NCBI GenBank assembly: GCA_913049535.1
Contig: CAJWYF010000009.1
Location: forward strand, 1 to 46,352
Source of the DNA: an uncultured Synechococcus sp.
GTDB taxonomy: Bacteria; Cyanobacteriota; Cyanobacteriia; PCC-6307; Cyanobiaceae
Direction: 5' to 3'
DNA length: 46,352 nucleotides
The number at the start of each line of letters is the position of its first letter. The first letter of the stretch is position 1. Below, piece by piece: positions 1 to 10,393 of the stretch. Made by a program: the position numbers and the translations under genes. Below the pieces are notes generated by a model. It saw only the letters and a program-made list of their open reading frames with translations, did not search any database and was not told where the DNA came from.

Positions 1-241
1 CCTCGGCTCCAGGTTGACTTGCGATTGACTGCAAGAGAGCAATCACAGATCTCCAAATACCCAACTCGCCTTTTGACGTCAAGCCAAATGAGCGGTGCTC
101 ATGATTGTCACCAGGCTCAATGCCCTCAAAACGCTGATACAAGCCAGGCTCACAACCCAATTCACCCAAATGCGCCAACAACGTCTGACGACGCTCAACG
201 CAGCGCTCCAGATTAATAAAAAGCCCAGAATAGCTATTCAC
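1..241 (-). CDS. Glycosyltransferase family 25 (LPS-type), N-terminal part, cut by window edge
   Basis: Reading leftward from a GTG at 241, the frame stays open to position 1 (about 80 residues). The start reads VNSYSGLFINLERCVERR, and further on LYQRFEGIEPG and TSKGELGIW. This is the pattern of family-25 glycosyltransferases: a beta strand ending in INL, a short Arg-rich stretch, a conserved Phe/Gly stretch and a GE(L/I)G motif. Members transfer sugars during lipopolysaccharide or surface-glycan synthesis in the cytoplasm. An in-frame stop two codons upstream (245-243) fixes the GTG as the first possible start. The GTG overlaps the TGA of the preceding minus-strand ORF (GTGA), which suggests translational coupling. 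The C-terminal part lies outside the window, so acceptor and sugar cannot be inferred. Confidence 0.7.
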   Translation of the reverse strand, partial: MNSYSGLFINLERCVERRQTLLAHLGELGCEPGLYQRFEGIEPGDNHEHRSFGLTSKGELGIWRSVIALLQSIASQPGAE

Positions 242-375
242 CTTTCAAAGAACACTGAGCTCTCACCCTTGAGCTTATCAACCAAAGCGCGAATGACAGC
301 ATCAAGCACGGCCTCTTCGGCCAACAGATCGCCACAAGACCAAAACTTAAAATCATTCAGGGCAATACGCCACAA
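238..375 (-). pseudogene. Short ORF or 3' remnant upstream of the GT25 gene
   Basis: On the minus strand a frame is open from 393 to the TGA at 240-238. An in-frame TAA sits at 396-394, and the first plausible start is TTG at 375. The peptide ends FWSCGDLLAEEAVLDAVIRA, then LVDKLKGESSVFFER. Its TGA overlaps the GTG of the GT25 gene in the GTGA arrangement typical of co-translated neighbours. That implies a genuine gene end. At only about 45 residues with no good start, it is more likely the 3' remnant of a longer gene lost when the DUF6165 gene came to lie beside it. No family is recognised. A real small protein is the alternative. Confidence 0.35.
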
Positions 376-421
376 GAAGCAAAAAATCGCTAGTTACCTA
401 ATATGCATAACGATTGACCTG

Positions 422-817
422 ATGGGCGCAGAGTCCTCTCAATCGATCTTGGCGCCTATTTCGCTTGGCGAGCTGGTCGACAAGATCACAATCCTAGAGA
501 TTAAGGCGACCAAGTTCAGCGGCACCAAACTCGAGAATACCGAGAAAGAGCTCATTGCACTGCAAGCCACACTGAAGGACCTCAACAAGCCGATTGAGCC
601 ACATCTAGTCGACTCGCTTCGCCGGGTCAATCAGTCACTATGGAGCATTGAAGATGATATTCGGAATTACGAACGAATGGACAACTTTGGACCACAATTC
701 ATTGCCTTAGCCCGCTCGGTCTACCGGCAGAATGACAAGCGCGCGGCCATCAAGAAAGAAATCAATTTACGCTATGACTCCAACCTGGTTGAAGAGAAAT
801 CATACGCAGAATACTAA
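422..817 (+). CDS. DUF6165 family protein
   Basis: A 131-residue soluble protein. Its N-terminal segment ILAPISLGELVDKITILEIK is the hallmark of the DUF6165 family, small alpha-helical proteins of unknown function often found among sugar-transfer and capsule genes. The family body follows: a long helix with LENTEKELIALQATL, then SLWSIEDDIRNYERMDNFG, an FIALARSVYRQNDKRAAIKKEIN segment and a short polar tail. The frame is open from position 95, but residues before the ATG at 422 do not resemble the family, so 422 is the likely start. A TAATAT hexamer at 399-404 could be a -10 element, though no -35 is clear. It diverges from the GT25 gene. Function unknown; a link to glycan assembly is inference from context. 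Confidence 0.75.
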   Translation: MGAESSQSILAPISLGELVDKITILEIKATKFSGTKLENTEKELIALQATLKDLNKPIEPHLVDSLRRVNQSLWSIEDDIRNYERMDNFGPQFIALARSVYRQNDKRAAIKKEINLRYDSNLVEEKSYAEY

Positions 818-873
818 GTTAGAATCTTAAAACCATTAAGGCATTTTGCAGCCCCACAAACTCACTTCTTAAC

Positions 874-2547
874 ATGAATCATATAGGCCCGTGCCGACCA
901 ATGACCCGCAACAGGGGGTTTGGAAAAACAAATAAGAAAAGCCGTATTTCCTCAGCGAGAAGCCAAGTCGACCATCAACAACTCAACGACCGCAGCATTG
1001 AGCTGATCCAAGTCGGGGACTTGGATCAGGCTTGCGATATTCTCCAGAGACTGGTGGATGATGACACCACACTCTCCAACTCATACAACAATCTTGCAGT
1101 CATCCATCAAACCAGAGGGCGCCACCAAGAGGCCATCCCACTGCTGAAGCAAGCCATCAAATTGGCACCCGAGGATGCAGAGGCTTACTTTAATCTAGGC
1201 ATTTCTTATCAGGAAAGTCAGCAGCCAGATCCCGCGATTCATGCCTACGAGGAATGCCTGCTTAGGAATTCACGCCATATCGATGCTCTCAACAATCTTG
1301 GCAACGTCCTCAAGCAACAGGAACGCATCACTGAGGCGATAGCTCAATATCGGAAAGCCGTCAACTATCAACCTGACAATGCCGATGCCCATAATAATCT
1401 GGGCAATGCGCAGCGTTCACTAGGCCAATACCAAGCTTCAATTGATTCCTTTCAACAAGCCCTCCTCATTGACCCTGAACACGCGGAAGCACACAACAAC
1501 CTCGGCAACGTTTACCAGCAGCTCGGCCAAGTTCAATTAGCCATCAGCAGTTACATCAAAGCCGTTGACATCCGACCTGACTACGCAGAGGCGCATAAAA
1601 ATTTAGCCCTATCCCTACTGAGTGCCGGCAACTACCCCCTTGGATGGCAGGAATATCGCTGGAGAACACGTCAACGTGATGCCATTCATCCCCACGCAAG
1701 ACCTCGCTGTAATCCCTGGCAAGGGGCAAGCATCCCCGCGCAGGAGCCATTGCTGCTGCTCAGTGAACAGGGACTCGGGGACAGCCTGCAATTCATGCGC
1801 TACACATCGATTCTTCAGCAGCGAGGCTTACAGACGCGGCTGTGCGTGCAAGAAAAACTGCACGGTCTGGTGAAAGCCTCTGGCCTGGATCTGCAGCCCT
1901 TATCCCCAGAGCAGGGCAATGCTTTCACCAAAGGGCAGTGGATCTCGCTGATGTCTCTACCGGAGGTGCTTGGCGTTACACCTGATCAGCCCCTGGTGAC
2001 CGCCCCCTACTTAAAGACCACATCGGCCCTGCAACAGCGCTGGACGCAAAAGCTCGATCGCGAGTCAGGTCCGGTCCTTGGCATTCATTGGCAGGGAAAT
2101 CCGGTTGCTGAAAAAAACTCCTTGCAAGGACGCTCACTGCCCCTGCAACTGTTTGATGCCATCGCCCAGTCATGGCCAGGCCCATTGCTGTCACTCCAAA
2201 AAGGGCCTGGCAGCGAACAGCTCACGAGATGCTCGTTTGCTTCACGCTTTGTCGGCTGTCAAGACGAGGTCAGTCAAACCTGGGACTTCCTTGAAACAGC
2301 AGCAATGATTCAGGCCTGTGAGCTGGTGATCACAAGCGATACCGCTGTGGCCCATCTCTCTGCAGCTCTGGGGCAGAAGACATGGTTGCTGCTGAACACC
2401 AGTCCGGACTGGCGCTGGGGCTTGAGCGGGGATCACACCTTCTGGTACCCCTCGATGCGCCTGTTCCGGCAAACAACACGGGGCGACTGGCAGCGTGTGA
2501 TCCAGGAGGTCAGCAGTGCTCTGGTGGCAATGCTGGCTAACTTATAA
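874..2547 (+). CDS. TPR protein with C-terminal glycosyltransferase-like domain
   Basis: 557 residues. From about residue 36 to 275 there are roughly six or seven tetratricopeptide repeats, several with the consensus AHNNLGNxxxxLGQxxxAI, forming a protein-binding superhelix. From about 290 to the end is a GT-B-like domain of the type found fused to TPRs in cyanobacteria and proteobacteria: GLGDSLQFMRY, LGIHWQGNP, a QKGPGSEQ stretch and the nucleotide-sugar-binding-like segment SDTAVAHLSAALG (about 486-498), then PDWRWGL and WYPSMRLFRQ. The family resembles heptosyltransferase (GT9) and O-GlcNAc-transferase folds. The likely role is glycosylation of a surface polymer or protein; donor and acceptor are unknown. 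ATG 901 is an alternative start. GC content rises within the gene: the TPR half is AT-rich, the transferase half is nearer backbone composition. Confidence 0.8.
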   Translation: MNHIGPCRPMTRNRGFGKTNKKSRISSARSQVDHQQLNDRSIELIQVGDLDQACDILQRLVDDDTTLSNSYNNLAVIHQTRGRHQEAIPLLKQAIKLAPEDAEAYFNLGISYQESQQPDPAIHAYEECLLRNSRHIDALNNLGNVLKQQERITEAIAQYRKAVNYQPDNADAHNNLGNAQRSLGQYQASIDSFQQALLIDPEHAEAHNNLGNVYQQLGQVQLAISSYIKAVDIRPDYAEAHKNLALSLLSAGNYPLGWQEYRWRTRQRDAIHPHARPRCNPWQGASIPAQEPLLLLSEQGLGDSLQFMRYTSILQQRGLQTRLCVQEKLHGLVKASGLDLQPLSPEQGNAFTKGQWISLMSLPEVLGVTPDQPLVTAPYLKTTSALQQRWTQKLDRESGPVLGIHWQGNPVAEKNSLQGRSLPLQLFDAIAQSWPGPLLSLQKGPGSEQLTRCSFASRFVGCQDEVSQTWDFLETAAMIQACELVITSDTAVAHLSAALGQKTWLLLNTSPDWRWGLSGDHTFWYPSMRLFRQTTRGDWQRVIQEVSSALVAMLANL

Positions 2548-2564
2548 ATAAAAAGGTATTCGCC

Positions 2565-2687
2565 ATGACTTTGTCTCAAGTGCTGATCCCATTGGCCATT
2601 CTCTTCAGCATTTCTCTTGTGGTGTTTGGCCTGAGTGGCGGCTTCTACGACACCGAGTCGTATTCCGGCAACGGCACGGCCCACTGA
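2565..2687 (+). CDS. 40-residue single-pass membrane peptide
   Basis: A short ORF starting MTLSQVLIPLAILFSISLVV, then FGLSGGFYDTESYSGNGTAH and TGA. It has one hydrophobic helix (about residues 5-26) and a polar C-terminal tail, so it is probably a single-span membrane peptide. An AAAAGG ribosome-binding sequence at 2551-2556 lies 8 bases before the ATG, which supports translation. It sits 17 bases after the TPR gene and 29 before the creatininase gene. The size and shape resemble the small accessory subunits of photosynthetic or NDH-1 complexes, but I do not recognise it as any named one. Confidence 0.6.
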   Translation: MTLSQVLIPLAILFSISLVVFGLSGGFYDTESYSGNGTAH

Positions 2688-2716
2688 GCCATCATCTGGC
2701 TAGCACCCCCGATTCG

Positions 2717-3511
2717 ATGAGCACCAGTGGTCCCGGCCCTGTGGAGAACAGCGAGGACATCAGGCTGCAGCTGCGCAGCTGGCCTGATGTGGAGTCATAC
2801 CTCAAGCGCTGCAAAGGGATCATTGTGCCGTTGGGCTCAACTGAGCAGCACGGTCCCACCGGCGCCATCGGCACCGATGCGTTGACAGCTGATGCCGTGG
2901 CCCTGGAGGTGGGTCGACGCAGCGGTGTGCTGGTCACACCGCCCCAGGCCTTTGGCATGGCCGAGCATCACCTCGGCTTCGCTGGGACGGTGAGCCTGCA
3001 GCCGAGCACTTTGCTGGCGGTGATGCGTGATGTGGTGCTTTCACTGGCAACCCATGGCTTTGAGCGGATCTTTGTGATCAACGGCCATGGGGGCAACATC
3101 GCCACCACCAAGGCCGCCTTCGCCGAGGCCTATGGAGAGGCCAGGCGCCGCCAGCTACCTGTGGCCGGCCAGTTGCAATGCAAGTTGGCCAACTGGTTTA
3201 TGGCAGGCCCTGTCTTTCAGGAGGCCCGCAAGCTCTACGGCGACCGTGAGGGTCACCACGCCACCCCCAGCGAAATCGCTTTGACGTTGCATCTCGAGCC
3301 GAGCCTGGAGTCGCTGCAACGACCTCTGCCCGATGCGGCTCCCGCCGGACCCATCCATGGCCCGGACGATTTCCGCCGCCGCCATCCCGATGGACGCATG
3401 GGCTCTGATCCCTCCCTGGCCCGCGCGGAGCATGGGGCCACTTTCCTGGAGCTGGCGGCAACGGCACTCTGCAAGGATCTGGAGCAGTTTCTGAGCCACC
3501 AGAACCCATGA
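2717..3511 (+). CDS. Creatininase-family amidohydrolase
   Basis: 264 residues, full family length. Metal-ligand and fold motifs are in order: [13 protein letters not shown] (E43, H45), [12 protein letters not shown] (D54), a central VINGHGGN loop, and [17 protein letters not shown] with a late Glu. The family is cytoplasmic, binds Zn or Mn, and hydrolyses amide bonds. Members include creatininase, the riboflavin-pathway enzyme ArfB, and the mycofactocin peptidase MftE. There are no creatine-pathway or mycofactocin genes nearby, so the substrate is unknown. The TGA overlaps the ATG of gatC by 4 bases (ATGA), so both are probably translated from one message. Confidence 0.85.
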   Translation: MSTSGPGPVENSEDIRLQLRSWPDVESYLKRCKGIIVPLGSTEQHGPTGAIGTDALTADAVALEVGRRSGVLVTPPQAFGMAEHHLGFAGTVSLQPSTLLAVMRDVVLSLATHGFERIFVINGHGGNIATTKAAFAEAYGEARRRQLPVAGQLQCKLANWFMAGPVFQEARKLYGDREGHHATPSEIALTLHLEPSLESLQRPLPDAAPAGPIHGPDDFRRRHPDGRMGSDPSLARAEHGATFLELAATALCKDLEQFLSHQNP

Positions 3512-3801
3512 GCCACATCAGTGCCGACGACGTGCGCAAGGTGGCCCAGCTGGCGCGTCTTGAGCTGCCCGATGAGAGCATTGCCACCTTCACGCCGCAG
3601 CTGGAGCGCATCCTCGATTTCGTCGCGCAGCTGGAAGCCATTGACACCGACGGGCTGCCGCTGACAACCCGCGCTGTGGAAGTCATCAATGTCACCCGCG
3701 AGGACAGCGTGACTCCCACCCCGGTGAGGGAGGAATTACTGGATCAGGCGCCGCAGCGGGAAGGTGATTTCTTCCGTGTGCCGCGCATTCTCAACAGCTG
3801 A
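3508..3801 (+). CDS. gatC: Asp-tRNA(Asn)/Glu-tRNA(Gln) amidotransferase subunit C
   Basis: 97 residues, standard GatC length. The N-terminus [20 protein letters not shown] is the characteristic GatC helix, followed by [20 protein letters not shown] and the conserved C-terminal region with [12 protein letters not shown] and FFRVPRIL. GatC stabilises the GatA/GatB complex that converts mischarged Glu-tRNA(Gln) (and Asp-tRNA(Asn)) to the correct amide in the cytoplasm. Cyanobacteria use this route for Gln-tRNA. gatA and gatB are not in this window. The gene is coupled to the upstream creatininase-family gene and ends 2 bases from the stop of the convergent crtR. Confidence 0.93.
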   Translation: MSHISADDVRKVAQLARLELPDESIATFTPQLERILDFVAQLEAIDTDGLPLTTRAVEVINVTREDSVTPTPVREELLDQAPQREGDFFRVPRILNS

Positions 3802-3803
3802 AA

Positions 3804-4781
3804 TCAGCGCGGACCGACGCTGGTGCGATGCAACAGGCTTATCAAGCGACGGCGGTTGTTGAAACCGGGAGCGAGGTGGGCCAGCCAGCGCAACTTGGAG
3901 CGGCTGCGGCTGTGGCTGCGGATGCCGAGCAAAACGTCGTAGAAGAAATTGCTGCAATCGTGCAGTGTCTCGAAGATGCCCAGCCGCTGGGGTGAGCCCT
4001 TGCGATCGAGCAGTGGCTTGGTCGCCCTGTAGGCCGCCTGGTACTGGAACCAGGGAATCGAGGGCCAGAGGTGATGCACCAGGTGGTAATTCTGCCCCAT
4101 GATCAACAAATTCATGGTGTTACCCGGGTAGACGCGAGCGTTCTGCCAGCGGTTGCGAGAACTGAAGGGGCGGTGGGGCAGGTAATCAAAAAACAGGCCG
4201 AGGGTGACACCCACCAGAAGGGCAGGAGCAAACCAGCAATTGAAGATGAAATCGAGGAAGCCACCCTGGGCTGCCGCGACGATGATCAGGACGAACAGCG
4301 TGCGGGCCAGGGCCCACTCAAACAACTCGTAGCGGCGCCAGAGCCTGCGCTGGAAGAAGAAAAACTCGTGATAGAAAAATCGCGGTGCGATCAACCACAG
4401 CGGCCCGAAGGTGGAGACGATGTGGTCCGGATCGTGCTTGGGGTCATTGACGTGGGCGTGGTGTTGCAGATGCACCCGCGTGAAGACCGGATAGCTGAAA
4501 CCCAGGAGCAGGGCCGCGCCGTGGCCCATGAAGGCATTCCAGAAACGATTGGGATGGGCTGCGTTGTGGCAGGCGTCATGGATGACGGTGCCTTCCAGAT
4601 GCAAAGCCAGGAAGCCCACCAGAACCAGCACCGGCAGGGGCCACTGACCGATGAACCAACCCCAGATGGTCAGACCAGCGAGCACATACCCGCCAAGAAA
4701 CAAGCCGACGGTGGGGTTGAGCGGCGCTGGCGGCTCAACGAAGTGGCGGGGAACCGAGCTCAGCGCTGGGGTTGCTGTCAC
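3804..4781 (-). CDS. crtR: Beta-carotene hydroxylase CrtR
   Basis: 325 residues, an integral-membrane di-iron hydroxylase of the fatty-acid-desaturase superfamily. The three histidine boxes are present: HDACHNAAH (about 68-76), HLQHHAH (104-110) and NYHLVHHLWP (about 240-249). Hydrophobic helices flank them at about 25-62, 84-100 and 160-200. The N-terminus SSVPRHFVEPPAPLNP matches the cyanobacterial CrtR pattern. CrtR adds 3/3'-hydroxyl groups to beta-carotene to make zeaxanthin, the main photoprotective carotenoid of marine Synechococcus, using ferredoxin-linked electrons at the membrane. It is convergent with gatC. A desaturase of the DesC/DesA type is unlikely, because the aspartate-rich HDPDH and the LFFDYLPHRPF segment fit CrtR. 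Confidence 0.92.
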   Translation of the reverse strand: MTATPALSSVPRHFVEPPAPLNPTVGLFLGGYVLAGLTIWGWFIGQWPLPVLVLVGFLALHLEGTVIHDACHNAAHPNRFWNAFMGHGAALLLGFSYPVFTRVHLQHHAHVNDPKHDPDHIVSTFGPLWLIAPRFFYHEFFFFQRRLWRRYELFEWALARTLFVLIIVAAAQGGFLDFIFNCWFAPALLVGVTLGLFFDYLPHRPFSSRNRWQNARVYPGNTMNLLIMGQNYHLVHHLWPSIPWFQYQAAYRATKPLLDRKGSPQRLGIFETLHDCSNFFYDVLLGIRSHSRSRSKLRWLAHLAPGFNNRRRLISLLHRTSVGPR

Positions 4782-4832
4782 AGCCTCGGCGCCTCCGCCT
4801 GAAAGGGCTCACACCCTAGGCAAAAGCGGGGC

Positions 4833-5441
4833 TCAGACGCCTGAGGAGTCCAGCAGCGAAGGCAGCAGAGCCTGGGTGGCGGGACGGGAGGCAGACGCGG
4901 TGCAGCTGTCGGCCAGCAGATCCGTCACCGCATCAGGAGCAAAGGTGTTGGCCACCCAACGGGCCTCCAGCTCATAAAGCCGTTGCTCCGGTGGATAAGC
5001 CGTGAGGATGTAGAGCTTCTCGCGCTGGGGCGTGCTGCTCAGCATCGCCTCTTGGATCTCATCAAGTCCCACAGACAGGGGGCTGGCGTTGCGGCACACC
5101 TGCATCACGTGAACCGATTCGTGGGCCAGGGTGTTCCAGTAGTTCTCTGAACGGTGCGGCATGGTGTTGCGGCACATCAGGATCTCGTTCTGCCTGGGGT
5201 CGTAGAGACCCTCGAGACCTTCAGGGCAGCTGTCGCGGTAGACCACCGGCACGCCATGGCTGATCAGCACCTCCTCGAGGCGATCCACATGCTCCCAACT
5301 GGCTGGGACCGGCGCTGCACTGATGCCTGGCCCCCATTGGTAGAAGTTCTGGTGCACCGGTCCACTGGCCAGGGGCAGCGCAGGGGCAAGGGCACCCAGT
5401 GCCACCACCGCCGCCGCAAGACCCCGGAACACCACAGCCAA
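4833..5441 (-). CDS. Secreted HExxH-motif protein of unknown function
   Basis: About 202 residues. The N-terminus is hydrophobic and Ala/Leu-rich (about residues 7-25, ending ALPLASG), which reads as a signal peptide. The mature part has the zinc-protease-like motif TLAHESVHVMQVC (H107, E108, H111). A conserved cysteine-containing stretch DSCPEGLEGLYDPRQNEILMCRN precedes it and may form disulfides. Acidic residues downstream (DEIQEAM, YELEARWVAN) could supply a third ligand; E132/E133 or the Glu in YELEARW are candidates. It may be a small periplasmic metallopeptidase or an inactive relative. The start is uncertain: TTG 5441, or GTG 5435/5432. Confidence 0.65.
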   Translation of the reverse strand: MAVVFRGLAAAVVALGALAPALPLASGPVHQNFYQWGPGISAAPVPASWEHVDRLEEVLISHGVPVVYRDSCPEGLEGLYDPRQNEILMCRNTMPHRSENYWNTLAHESVHVMQVCRNASPLSVGLDEIQEAMLSSTPQREKLYILTAYPPEQRLYELEARWVANTFAPDAVTDLLADSCTASASRPATQALLPSLLDSSGV

Positions 5442-5509
5442 GACCCGTGAGTCCTAACCATGGACACAGAATTGGACTGGTTCGTCTCAGTTTCGATTCA
5501 TTCCCGAAG

Positions 5510-5591
5510 TGCCCACCGGGGGACTTGAACCCCCACGACCGAAGCCACTGGTACCTAAAACCAGCGCGTCTACCAATTCCGCCAGGTGGGC
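5510..5591 (-). tRNA. tRNA-Leu (anticodon UAG)
   Basis: On the minus strand the sequence folds as a class II tRNA: acceptor stem GCCCACC/GGTGGGC with discriminator A, D-arm GGCGGAATTGGTAGACGC, anticodon stem-loop CTGGT-TTTAGGT-ACCAG giving anticodon TAG, a long variable arm around TGGCTTCGGTCGTG, and T-arm GGGGG-TTCAAGT-CCCCC. The long variable arm and discriminator A identify leucine. It reads CUN codons, CUA best. The 3' CCA is not encoded. It stands alone between the secreted HExxH gene and the Ycf66-like gene, which starts on the other strand about 22 bases from its 5' end, so that gap must hold both start signals. Confidence 0.96.
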
Positions 5592-5613
5592 AGACCATGA
5601 CTGTAAGCAGCGC

Positions 5614-6495
5614 TTGAATAACCCCAGTGATGCCGCTGCTGTGCTGGCCGTCTTAACCGGATCGATTGCCCTTGCCGCCGGGCTTCTGCTGATACTGCTG
5701 CCCCTGCTGGCCAGCCAACTGGCGCGTCCCCGCGATGGGCTCTGGGCAGCCGTGGTGCTGCTGCTGGGCCTGGTGCTGGTCACCGGTGCAGAACGCCTGA
5801 CGGGCGCACCGATGCTTGGTGTGCTCTGCGGCGGGCTCCTGATCGGCCGACTCAGCACCGAGGTGGGACAGCAGCGCTGGCAGGCCCTGGAGCCCAGCGC
5901 CCGGGAGCAGTTGCGGCAAAAGGAGTACTGGCAAACCCAGCTGGTGCAACTCAGCGAGGCGCTGCAAAAGCTGCTGGCAGCGCTGCTGGACCTGCTGGGG
6001 TGGATCAAGCAGCGGCTGCGCAAACCGGAGGTGACCAAGCGCTGGGTTCGCAGCGAGGCTGAGGTCACTGCTGCCGTCGCTGCCCCAGCGACCAGCCCCG
6101 AAGCCGCGGCCACGGAAGAGGAGCCAGAACCATCCCCAGCGCCTGAGCCCTCCGGCGAACCAGACCCAGCACCGGAGAACGAAGCCGCTTGGCTGGCTCC
6201 TGCCTCAGCGGATGACAACGTTGCAGCTGCTGATCACAGCAACCCGTCAGCTGAAAGCGAAACCAGCGAACCGCAGATCATCGAAGCCGCCGCGGCGGAA
6301 CCTGAACCCTCGTCCAGCCCAGCAGAGGCGCCAATCGAGCCGCTCGAGCCTGCGGCGGCGGAGCCACTGCCTGTGGTGGAGGCCGACATCCTGGACCCAG
6401 AACCCCAGCCCGGCCGCGATGCTGATCTGCCAGCGGTGAGCGTGATCACGTCCCTTGATGAGGTGGATGCACTGCTGAACGACGGCCGAAGCTGA
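5614..6495 (+). CDS. Ycf66-like membrane protein with long acidic tail
   Basis: Probably starts at TTG 5614 (or GTG 5641), because the longer open frame runs back through the tRNA antisense. About 293 residues. Two to three hydrophobic helices occupy roughly residues 8-75, with the segment QLARPRDGLWAAVVLLLGLV between them. Then follows LLIGRLSTEVGQQRW and a coiled, Gln/Leu-rich stretch to about 140. This matches the Ycf66 N-terminal family, thylakoid-associated proteins of unknown function in cyanobacteria and some plastids. The last 140 or so residues are a low-complexity Glu/Pro/Ala tail ending SVITSLDEVDALLNDGRS. The stop lies 27 bases before ileS. The family call rests on the N-terminal pattern only. 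Confidence 0.6.
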   Translation: MNNPSDAAAVLAVLTGSIALAAGLLLILLPLLASQLARPRDGLWAAVVLLLGLVLVTGAERLTGAPMLGVLCGGLLIGRLSTEVGQQRWQALEPSAREQLRQKEYWQTQLVQLSEALQKLLAALLDLLGWIKQRLRKPEVTKRWVRSEAEVTAAVAAPATSPEAAATEEEPEPSPAPEPSGEPDPAPENEAAWLAPASADDNVAAADHSNPSAESETSEPQIIEAAAAEPEPSSSPAEAPIEPLEPAAAEPLPVVEADILDPEPQPGRDADLPAVSVITSLDEVDALLNDGRS

Positions 6496-6521
6496 TAATC
6501 GCCAGCAGAAACAGGGCGACG

Positions 6522-9410
<2,889 letters not shown>

Positions 9411-9413
9411 GCC

Positions 9414-9710
9414 TCACCCCAGCCAGTGCGCGGCGGTGAGGAAATGCTCCGCCGGCAGCGGGCCGCTGAGCACCTGCTCCTGGCCAGGCGTCAGCGGACC
9501 CTGCAACAGCTCAGCCGCAGCGATGGTGCTGCCGGCGGGCAGGACGGGATGGTCGGGGTCCACCGCTGTGGGATGGGTGAGGCTGCTGCTGAAGCCCCGG
9601 AAGATCACCAGTTCAAAGGCCTCAACTCCAGAGTCCACTGGCATGGTGCCCCGCAGACGCAGGGCACGATCGGGACAACGGCTGCTGATGGCCTCCAGTG
9701 CGGCAAGCAC
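9414..9710 (-). CDS. Conserved small protein (possibly DUF7734)
   Basis: 98 residues with no signal peptide or membrane helix. The central stretch FELVIFRGFSSSLTHPTAVD followed by PVLPAGSTI and LLQGPLTPGQ resembles a small family shared by cyanobacteria and plant plastids (I believe DUF7734, from memory). Function is unknown. It starts with GTG, one base after the stop of the upstream DUF3177 gene, so the two are probably co-transcribed and co-translated. It converges on ileS with 3 bases between stops, so no separate terminator fits between them. Confidence 0.55.
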   Translation of the reverse strand: MLAALEAISSRCPDRALRLRGTMPVDSGVEAFELVIFRGFSSSLTHPTAVDPDHPVLPAGSTIAAAELLQGPLTPGQEQVLSGPLPAEHFLTAAHWLG

Positions 9711-9711
9711 C

Positions 9712-10335
9712 TCAGAAGCCCCCGGCCAGGCGACCCTGCTTGGGCAGACGCACCACCAGGAACTGGATCAGGCCCACCCCATAGGCGGCCAGGCCCAGAT
9801 AGCCAAAGAACGCCGAAATGGTGGCCGTCCAGCTGCCGCCAAAGAGGAAGCCCAGCAACAGGGCCAGTCGGTCATGGAATTGACGGGGTGCTTCCATCCA
9901 CAACTGGCAGAGCGGCGCCGAGGCATCGCTGAAACCGCATCCCAAGGCGGAGAGACTAAGCACCAAGCCGATGACACTTAGCCCGGTCATGGCCCAGCGC
10001 CAGCAACGCACCGTCAGCGGCAGGGCCCTGTAGGGCGGCAGATCCGCCAGTTCCTCATTGAGATCCGCCCAGAACCAGAGGGCGATGAGAATGAAGAGGT
10101 TGGCCGCAGCCCCCGTCAGAAATGCGAGGGGAACACCGTCAACCATCAACAGAACGGTGATGCCAAGCAGGCTGCTCACCTGCCAGTAGAGCGTCAGCAA
10201 GCGCACCAGGGCCTGCTCACGCCGGGCCGTCGACCAAATCAGCAGCACAAGGGGCAAACCCACAGCAAACAGCAGGGCGAGGCGGTAATCCAGCCAGATC
10301 AAGCTGCGCAGCAGGGTGAGCGGCATGCCGTACAT
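9712..10335 (-). CDS. DUF3177 family membrane protein
   Basis: About 207 residues from ATG 10335 (MYGMPLTLL); ATG 10326 is equally possible. The frame continues upstream to 10440, but those residues are polar and overlap the divergent FIST gene. Five to six hydrophobic helices are visible. Family signs are SLIWLDYRLALLFAVGLPLVLL near the N-terminus, VRLLTLYWQVSSLLGITVLLM, and the conserved ALWFWADLNEEL followed by LPPYRALPL. This is DUF3177, a cyanobacterial integral-membrane family of unknown function. It is followed after one base by the 98-residue conserved gene. It diverges from the FIST gene with about 50 bases between starts. Confidence 0.8.
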   Translation of the reverse strand: MYGMPLTLLRSLIWLDYRLALLFAVGLPLVLLIWSTARREQALVRLLTLYWQVSSLLGITVLLMVDGVPLAFLTGAAANLFILIALWFWADLNEELADLPPYRALPLTVRCWRWAMTGLSVIGLVLSLSALGCGFSDASAPLCQLWMEAPRQFHDRLALLLGFLFGGSWTATISAFFGYLGLAAYGVGLIQFLVVRLPKQGRLAGGF

Positions 10336-10393
10336 CCAAGGGCGCTCATTATCCGCGGCGCAGCTGTAGCGTCCACCCAGCACGTTGGTGCCC

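Noticed and set aside
95-421. N-terminal extension of the DUF6165 frame
   Set aside because: Residues before ATG 422 are unlike the family, and the same bases encode family-25 glycosyltransferase on the other strand.
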